This document shows, in pieces, positions 54,301 through 63,300 of a DNA stretch of 64,000 bases (within the stretch, counting starts at the first letter, position 1; every line of letters begins with the position of its first letter). Made by a program: the position numbers and the translations under genes. The DNA is from Reticulitermes speratus (Eukaryota > Arthropoda > Insecta > Blattodea > Rhinotermitidae). The stretch lies in contig JAJKFL010000014.1 of NCBI GenBank assembly GCA_021186555.1, forward strand, positions 34,282,033 through 34,346,032, in the 5' to 3' direction. The notes beneath the pieces are model-generated. The model saw only the letters and a list, made by a program, of their open reading frames with translations. It was not told the origin of the DNA and searched no databases.

Positions 54301-57300
54301 ACCCAGTCCTCTTGCGAAAGCTGAGGACGGCCCTTGCCGCCAAGAAAACTGCGAAGGCCGCTGCGTGCTGCACGGCCAAAACGTCTTTCGTGGCGCTTTC
54401 CAAGCGTCATGCCACAACCACCGGGGCCAGGAGCGTGCCACCATCGTGGAAGGGGCCGCAGCCCATCACGGGGAAAAAGAAGGCTGAGTCTTCTGGCTCG
54501 AACGTCCTGTCAACCCCGGCAGCTAGATGCCCAGCGCCCGACGCAACGGGCACCTCTGGTGCCACTACACCATCGAGCAGCCGGCAGCATGAAGACACGT
54601 CAGGTAAGCCAGCGTATGCTGCAGTAGTAGCTGGGAGTACCATCCCCCATCAGCCGAGTGGGCAGCCCAAGCCCATAGCCTCTGGTTCGGACTCTTCCGA
54701 ACCTGCTGCCTCCTCTGAGGCAGCCAACAGGCGCATGTCTGTCGACATGTCCGGGCCTCTGAGCAGCATGCCAGCTGGCACCACTGAGGCTGGGGCCGTT
54801 CCCGCAGGGGAGCGGCCCAACAAGACTCCTGTCTTCGTAACAGGAGTCACCGACAAGCGCGGGTTTCTCGCGTGGTTACGGACTTCATGCCCCAGTATGT
54901 CCGCCCAGATGAAGGGCGAGAAATTGATGATCGTGCCGGGTACTGCCGACGGATTCAGAGCCACAGTCAGTGCCCTCCGATCCCTTGGCGGGAGCAAGGG
55001 TGTGACCTTTCACACTTTCTCTCCCCCAGGATCGCTGTGTACGTCTGCTGGTGAAAAACCTCGGCAGACACATGCCTGAGAGCGTCGTCAGTGAGGAGCT
55101 TGACGCCCTGGGAATCCGTGTCCAGGGAGTCATGCAGCTCCGCTCTGGGCGCCGCGATCAGGACGCCGCACGCGATCGACCCCCCACTTCACACTTCGTG
55201 GTGTCGGTGGCTAGAGGCCTAGAGGTGCAGAAGGTGCGATCCCTCACCGAACTCTGCGGATTAAGAGTCTCTGTAGAGACTTACGTGGCCCCTAAGGCCC
55301 CGCTTCAATGTAAGCGCTGCCAACGCTTCGGCCACATGCAGCGTAACTGCGGATACACACCCCGGTATGTTGCCTGTGGGGAACAGCACCCCTCCGGGGA
55401 GTGCTCTACCCCAAGGCAGCAACTTAAATGCTGCAGCTGCGGGGGTAACCACACAGCAAACTACCGGGGCTGTGCAAAGTGGAAGGAGGCTACGGCCGCG
55501 CTTACAAAGCGGACGCCATCTCCTCGCGTCCACACGAATGGTGCAGCCGGTCGCTCGGCTTCAGCGCAAGCGACCCGCGCCGAGCCTTCTGCGGAACAGA
55601 AGAGCTTAGGCCCTGAATCGTCTCATATGGTGCGAGGGGGGCGGGTAGTGAAACCCACCACCCCATCCCAACCTGAACCCACTCTCAAGCCGGCCGCGGC
55701 CCCTAAACAGGGCACAGCGTCCGCAAGCAGGAAAGAGGTTAAGGCTACCCAACCTGCCGTTGCGGCCCCTCAACAGGCCCCAATGAAGCAGACGATGAAT
55801 GGTAAATCATCTCCTCCACCTACCAAGCCTAATCCTGCTCCCATTCCACCTCCCAACCAGTCACCAATCGAGGAGATCTCTGATCTACTCGACAACCTAC
55901 ATGTTAACGCGTGAGTGGAGCTGACACGGCGGCTCCTCACAGCGGTACCCACCCTCCCTTCAGGTGCGGCACGCTCGCGGGCTGTCCTGAAAATTGTTAT
56001 CCTATTTGTAGCTGAATATGGCAGTACACCCAAAGGCACTCAGTGCGAAGGCACTACGGCTCGCCTGCTGGAACGCGGATGGCGTGCGCGGCAGAAAGAT
56101 GGAACTGGATAACTTCCTTGGTAAACACGGGGTTGACATATGCCTCCTGACTGAAACTCATCTCAGATCAGGGCAAGTCTTTCGGTTCGCAAACTATATT
56201 TGCCACCGTACAGACCGGCCTACAGAGGGCGGCGGAACAGCTATACTGGTCCGCCGGGGTATAGACCACTACGCTATATCCGTCCCCGGCCTGACCCAGT
56301 TGGAGGCAACTGCCATACATGTTATGTTGGCTAACGGACCGGTGAAAATCCTGGCGGCTTACCTTTCACCCTCCCGGCCCTAAATCGAAGTGGATTTGTC
56401 TGCCTGCCTGAGCGGAGGGCTTCCCGTCCTGATGGCGGGGGACCTGAACGCCAAGCACGTGGACTGGAATTCGAGGTTAATCACGACAAGGGGCAGGCAC
56501 CTGCGTGACTACGCCAACGTTCATTCCTGTTTGATTTATGGGCCGGAAACACCCACCACTATCCTACATAACTCCTCTGCTACCCCTGATGTCCTAGACA
56601 TAGTAATCACTAAAAACCTAGTAATCCCAGTGTATCTGACAACGTGCTCTGCACTAAGGTCAGATCACTTGCCTGTATTGATCGACACGAGATGTCGATC
56701 ATTCTTTCTTAACATCCCGGACCGCCCGGACGTCAGAAGGACCGACTGGGTCAAATTCCAGGCCTGCCTGGAGGACAGCCTTCCGCCCACCCCGAAACTG
56801 ATTAGCGGGGTGGAAATCGACACGTGTGTGGAGGAAGTGTCCAGCGCTATCACTGAGGCACTAGCAGCGTCAGCCCCCATGAGACGCCCTCGTGACGATC
56901 CACGGCCCCCAATACCGGCACGTATTCAGGATGAAATACGCTTGAAAAACCGGTTGAGGAGACAATGGCAAGTCACTAGGGACCCTGCTCTAAAAGCTGA
57001 GGTCAACCGCCTTCAGCGGTCGGTGACACACGAGCTTAACGAGTGGCGGAATGAGCAGTGGGGTGCCACACTGGAGAGCCTAGATCCCGAGGACCAATCG
57101 CTGTGGAAGATGACAAAGCGGGTGATGGGAGTGCCCACTCCCTCTCCGCCCCTGGTCACGCAGGGCGGGCTTGCTCTCTCAGACTCTGAGAAAGCCGAAG
57201 CCCTGGCGGACAGTCTTGAGGCTTAGTTTCAGCCGGTAAACGACCCGTCGGATCCGGCAGTTATTGAGATGGTTGGCGAGGCGCTGCAAGCATACTCTTA

Positions 57301-60300
57301 TGCACCTGCAAGCGAGCCCAAGTTAACCAACCCCGCGGAGGTTCAGGATGCCATCCGGGGTCTCAAGGCCAGCAAGGCACCGGGCCCAAACGGTATTCCG
57401 AACAGGGCACTCAAGCACCTTCCGCAGCGAGCTGTCTCCCTCCTCGCTGCCATATTCAACGCAGCTCTCCTAGCGCAGTACTTCCCATCAGTATGGAAGC
57501 ATGCCCGCATTGTCTCCATACTGAAACCTGGGAAGGACCCAGCGCTACCCTCTTCCTATCGTCCCATAAGTCTTCTGGACACCATCGGCTAGTTGTTCGA
57601 GAAGATCCTACTTAGTAGGATCTTAAGTGAAGTAAGCGGGCGCGGGCTTCTGCGAGATGAGCAGTTTGGATTCAGACCCAAACATAGCACCTCTCTCCCC
57701 CAGCCCGCCTTGTCGAAAGGGTGACCAGAAACTTTGGCGAGAAGCGGCTAACAGGCGCAGTCTTACTCGACGTGGCTAAGGCCTTCGACACTGTTTGGGT
57801 CGACGGCCTCCTCTTCAAGCAAACGGCCCTTAACTTCCCCTCCTACCTGGTCAAAACTATATCCTCCTACCTTTACAACAGGACGTTCGAAGCGTCCTTC
57901 CAAACGGCCATATCCACCCGTCGTGGCATGCGGGCTGGCGTAGCCCAGGGGGACTAATCTCTCCTGTCTTGTTCAGTCTGTATGTCAATGACATGCCAGT
58001 CCCTTCCCGCCACGTCGAGCTGGCATTGTACGCGGATGACACGGCAATCATTGCCACGTCCCGCAGCCCGGCTCTGCTTGTTAGCTACCTAGAAGCATAC
58101 CTCAGTGATCTAGATAGGTGGTTGAAGGCGTGGAGGATCGCCATCAATGTCTCGAAGAGCAATGCTATGCTTTTTGCGAAGGCAGGGTGGAGGACCTCCA
58201 AGCCTCGACCGGTGCAGTTCCTAGGAGAGCCAATCCAGTGGGTAGACACAGCTCGTTATCTGGGAGTAATCCTTGATACACGGATGACCTGGTCGCCTCA
58301 CATCGTCCAGGTCAAGAAGAAAGCTGCCCAACGACTGGGTCTGCTTAGCTCTCTCCTTCACAGGAGAAGCGGTCTGTCCATCAGGAACGGAGTTCTGCTG
58401 TATAAGCAGCTCATACGGCCCATGATGGACTATGCGTGCCCCATTTGGAGGTCTGCGGCCTGCACCCACCTCAGAAAGCTGCAGGTTATTCAATCCAAGT
58501 GTCTTCGCATTGCTACTGGTGCACCTTGGTACATGAGTAGCGTGCAAATTCACGAGGATTTGGGAGTTCCTCTCTTTGCTGATCACATCAGAGTTCTAAC
58601 CGAGAGCTTCGACTCTAAGTTAGCTGGTGTGGGGAACCCCTTAGCCCAGCAACTCGGCAGATATCTACGCTGACCGAGGGCAGACCCTAGCGCAAGCTAC
58701 GGGGACAGGTCAGTAAATATGTCGAGGCCTTTAGTGGCCAACCGGCACTGCACCTAATATTAGGCGCGTTTCGAATAACGACTGAGGTTTTCCGTGATTT
58801 TCCTCAGTTGTAAGGTGAATGCCAGGGTATAACAAACAAGTCGGGGCACGGCCGCATCCCCCCTCCCCCCTGTAGGACTAAATTATCCGTCTGCAGGTTT
58901 TAGATCCTTCGCGAAATTATTTGTGAAAATGCCACTCTGGGTTCAAATCCCAGGGAGCCATCCAACCAAAGTATTCCCCCCACTTAGAAAAACTACACGC
59001 TCTTAGAGCTGTAGCCTTTGGTGTGATAGGTCCCGACTTAATCGAGACCTTAAATTTGTTAGCGTAAGCAAATCCCCAGTTCGGAATAAAGAGTCTGTTA
59101 TCGAGTCCAGCAATGCGGTAAAACGCAGGAATGGCTAAACAGATCAAGGGACGTCGACTTGCGCGGAGCGCAAGTCTCCGCCCTTAGTTAGCACTTTGGT
59201 TGGTTGGTTGGTTGGTTGGTGTTTGGTTGGAATCCAGGTATGACTGTCTGCCCACAGTACAATGGCTTCAGCAATCGACTATGTCACTCTGGGCTCAACC
59301 CCAAACAGCCATCCAGGCAAAGTACGCCCCCTCCCAAGAAAAGGTTATGTGCTTCTTGAGCACTAGTCTTTAGTATGCCCAAGTCAAGGTCTTCAACAGA
59401 GACTGGAAATCGTTAGCTTAAGCGAAATCCCCAATTGTAGTATACGGTGTCTGTTTTTGAGCCCAGCGATGCGGTCAAACGCAGGAATGGTTAAACAGAC
59501 CAAGGGACGTCAACTTGCGCTTCGCGAAAGTCTCCGCCCTTAGTTGGCTCTTTGGCTTGGCATCCAACATCCGTTCGGCAGCCGACAAGCAGACAACCCA
59601 AACAGTCGACGCCGCGACATACGGAATACCGCCAACTGTTCTGCAATAACGGAACGACCAGCGTCACCACGGGCCCACGCACTAACTACGAGCCTGTATA
59701 AGTTGATCATCAATAAACACTGTGACCGTGGAATTGTCATCATTGTAACTACCACTATATCCCAAACCACATCATATTGCAGAAAAATTTCGGGAATAAT
59801 CCCTGAAACAGACGTACCCCTGCTACTCCCTGACCTGGTTTATAGAATTTATTGCAATAGTGGAAATAATTTTGGTTTCATATGGAATTTAATAACATAA
59901 TGATTTGAGACCTTCGCTCTTCTGGGATGTTACGTGGCGTAGATTGTTGTTTACTACCAATCTACTCCGCGTAACATCCCAGAAGACCGAAGATCTTATT
60001 TTCACCGCGGCGGAAACCAGAAGTCACACAACATGATATTTTGTAAGGTTGCTGTGTCAACATTATTGCACCTTAATCGGTATATTTACATACATCTGAA
60101 TCCCATATGGCCAGCGTCATCAGCTTGCTTGTTGTGTCTATACGTAGTGTCGTTAAATCAGGTGCGAGTTGTATAGTTATATATGTGTTTGGGAGTCGTA
60201 ACAATGTTTGTAACTGTTAAGTGTTCTGAATGTCCTTCGCACCAAAATTGCTGAAGAACACTGCGTTCCTGTGCGAAAGGTTACTGACAAAATGCTTGGG

Positions 60301-63300
60301 CAGTCAGATGCAGGTGAGAAGTGTTAAGGCTGCTGCAAATTACACAAATCCAGCATACATATGTAGTAATTTCTCAAAAAATATAAAGAACTTCTCATTC
60401 CTACCCTTAAGAGGCTTTTCCGCTTAATAAGTACGATTTTTGTGCATGTTCAAAAATGTCTTAAGAGAGATTTGCTGTACTTAATAAACCACAACATAGT
60501 CCCAATCTCACTGCATGCATGAATCTTCACATCGTACTTGCTTCTATAGCTCAGAAAAGTGAAGACATTACTCACCTTGTTCCTTCATGGGGTGAACCAT
60601 CTCCCTCCTTCTCTTCATTGATGATCTGACTGGAAGAGCAAAACTTAGCATTAATGTTGGTGTGCCAATGTAATATAGCAACAGTTACAAGTACTTCAAT
60701 TTTGAACTTATGCATGCAAGTGAATAGAAGGAAAATGAAAAATAGCATTCTATAGCAGGAAAGAGGTAGCAGCCAGAAAGCACCATGCTGAAGCTCTACA
60801 ACATCCAACATTCCATTCTGTACATTGTCTAGCAAAATGAAATTAACATTATCCAAAGGCTCACGTGTCCTTAATTTTACTCTCCACAACAACTCTCACT
60901 ATCCTTAGACCTCATTAGTTTCTGACAAAATGTGTCTACTGTGCTTCGTGTATATGAGGTTATATACCCTCTAAGTACGACTGCTGTTTGCTTTTACTAA
61001 GCCATTTTCATCACCTGGTTTTGTTTAAACCTTTCATGGTTATAGTGCAGACACCAAAGTCTCTATACAGTGCAACTAGATCATGGTAGGATTATTACAG
61101 TTCTGTTGCCTCTCCTGTGCTGAACATACCAGATCACAAAACCCATGAATTCAGACATCTTTGGCCACACTATGAACCACCTGCGTGTGACATGCAGCTA
61201 GAAATGTTGTGTAAGCAACCTGTTTCCTGTCATGCCAAAACATACATGTCATATTAATCCTAACCAGCAAACGTTTGTACCATATATCTGAGAATCATCA
61301 CGGTTAACAGGCAAATAGCTGCAAAAGGAACATGAAAAAGTCAGTTTAGTTGATTAAGCATGATGATTTCCTGCCTGGTAATTGTGAAGGTCTCGTGTTT
61401 TAGCTTTGCCCCAGCTTCACTTTGTATGTTCAAATACGTGTAAACTGTTCCTCCTATGTGTAGCATGTGTCTGCAGAAACAAGACAATGAAGCAAGTTGA
61501 ACACCAGAAGGAAGAGACAGACTCCAAGCCACATACATTTCATAATGTTGTATCCTCAGGTGTTGTTCAAAGTGAAACTAGCATTCCTGTGGAGTGTACT
61601 ACATGACATTAAGATTTTAACAAATATGAACAAGGGAAATAAACATAAGAACCTGGATAACAATTGGGCTCAAGTGGTAATAAGCAAAACAAATCCAGCA
61701 AATAACTTATTCCACTATGCAATTTAATTTACAATATTAAATAAGTAACAGAATCTTGTCTAAGTGTAGCTCAAATCACCATCACATGTATAAAATTTGA
61801 GGTCCTGGCAATGAAAAATAATGATGATAATGATGATGATGATGATGATGATTATGGTGGTGGTGGTGGTCTTCTTGCACATGACGTTGCACAATCGGTA
61901 CTGACATGCCAATGTTGGGGGGAACTATCACCACATCCCACAAGACTGTGATCTCAATCATCACAGCAGGACAGCAGAAGACCCCATCTGTAAGTGTGTG
62001 ATCCAACATGCAACACCAGAGGATACATATCATTTTCTCCTCTGTGCTTGTTACATTTTAATTTTTATTTTAATATATTCACTAAATAAAAACCTCCAAT
62101 AAACCAGTCAGAAGCACTTGTAAACAAGGAGCTCAGGAAAATATATGGATGCAAGGAGGAAAAAGTAAAGAGGATATTTATGTTAGAAAACTTTGTGGTT
62201 TACATAGGCTACATACTACTGCTAAAGATAATGACGGTGACTACAGGCCCGATATGAGCTTAGGCCTTCTTACAAAGACACAGTTCCAGTGTTTCTGGGG
62301 TGAATGATTAGCTTTGAGCACCAGCTACTTCATCTGTGGGGGGAAAAAAGCCCCCCAGTATAAACTGGGCAAGAGGATGGATGGGACTCAGAACTGGTCT
62401 CACTAGATGCAGTGGTAAAGGAAAGGTCTCTGCCAGTAACTGAACCCAAATTCTTCAGTCAGCCAGGCCTAGCTTATCAGCATAGTGTGACAGAGCCAAC
62501 AGCTCAATATTTCCTGTTGTCAGTACAGTGACATCAATGCAGTAAAGCTGGAGTGAACATGGCATTTACTGGGAAACAAATGCACACAAATTCATGGTGA
62601 AGAAATCACTAGGAAAGCAGGAAGACTGCCAAGATGGGAAGACAACTTTAAGATTACCTTCATAGGTTGCAAGGACAGCAGGTAAACAAAAGTTATTTAG
62701 GTTTGAGTCTGTTACCAGAGTGAGCAAGCTGTTTACTGACTAAGAACCTGCATCTTTCTTATACAGGTATTTGACATGTGAAAAATCCTGCCACATATTT
62801 TTTTTGCACCACATAAGTATGAGTATAATTCAACAACGATTTAGAAACATTTTAGAAATGAAAACATTATAATTCTGTGAAAGTTACTTAATTATTTTGT
62901 GATGTCCATGAACCTACACTACTGGCCTGCAGTGAGTGATGCACAGCTTACAGCACAATCTCTACAGTAGTGCAGCCAAATGAGGCAAAGCAAAAACACA
63001 CAACCTTAGCATTTACTGCAAGCAAACTGTGAAGTGACCATGTTCACTATTTCACTGAGTTTACAATCTAAATTTGCAACAGAAAGTCCACACTTGCCGG
63101 GCTACTGCCACAGTTTACATAAACAGGACAGCAACAACAACAAATTCATCACAGTTCACTTGCCTTAATACAGCTTCAAATGAGGATGAGAAGAGAAGAG
63201 AAAAGTTGAAAAGAGAAGAGAAAAGAAGAGAGACAGAGAGAAGACAGCAAGAAAGAGACATGAAGAGCTGCCTGCAACTTACTTCACCCCAAGCTTAGTG

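Larger units (their letters stand above)
54020..59232 (+). mobile_element. Jockey-type LINE, plus copy, nearly full length
   Basis: Contains ORF1 (54246-55914), ORF2 (about 56018-58673) and a 3' tail of about 550 bp ending in a TTGG simple repeat (59193-59232). ORF2 has endonuclease then reverse transcriptase and no RNase H, which fits the Jockey clade. GC content is far above the surrounding intron. The 5' limit is approximate. Confidence 0.88.
48115..60477. mobile_element. Tigger-like ends 12.4 kb apart, split by nested insertions
   Basis: The left end CAATAAAACTCGTTTAAGAC (48115) and, inward from the right end at 60477, CAGCAAATCTCTCTTAAGAC share 15 of 20 bases and continue with 'atttt'/'attttcc'-type sequence; TA follows the right end. 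Between them lie a Penelope remnant, a SINE and two LINEs. I infer one element opened up by later insertions. Confidence 0.55.

Noticed and set aside
53729..54403. 224-codon minus-strand frame across the head-to-head LINE junction
   Set aside because: Covers the antisense of the plus ORF1 start; it does not match the minus copy's ORF1, which begins at 53697.
61782..62033. Histidine-rich minus-strand frame
   Set aside because: Translation of the GAT/GGT microsatellite.
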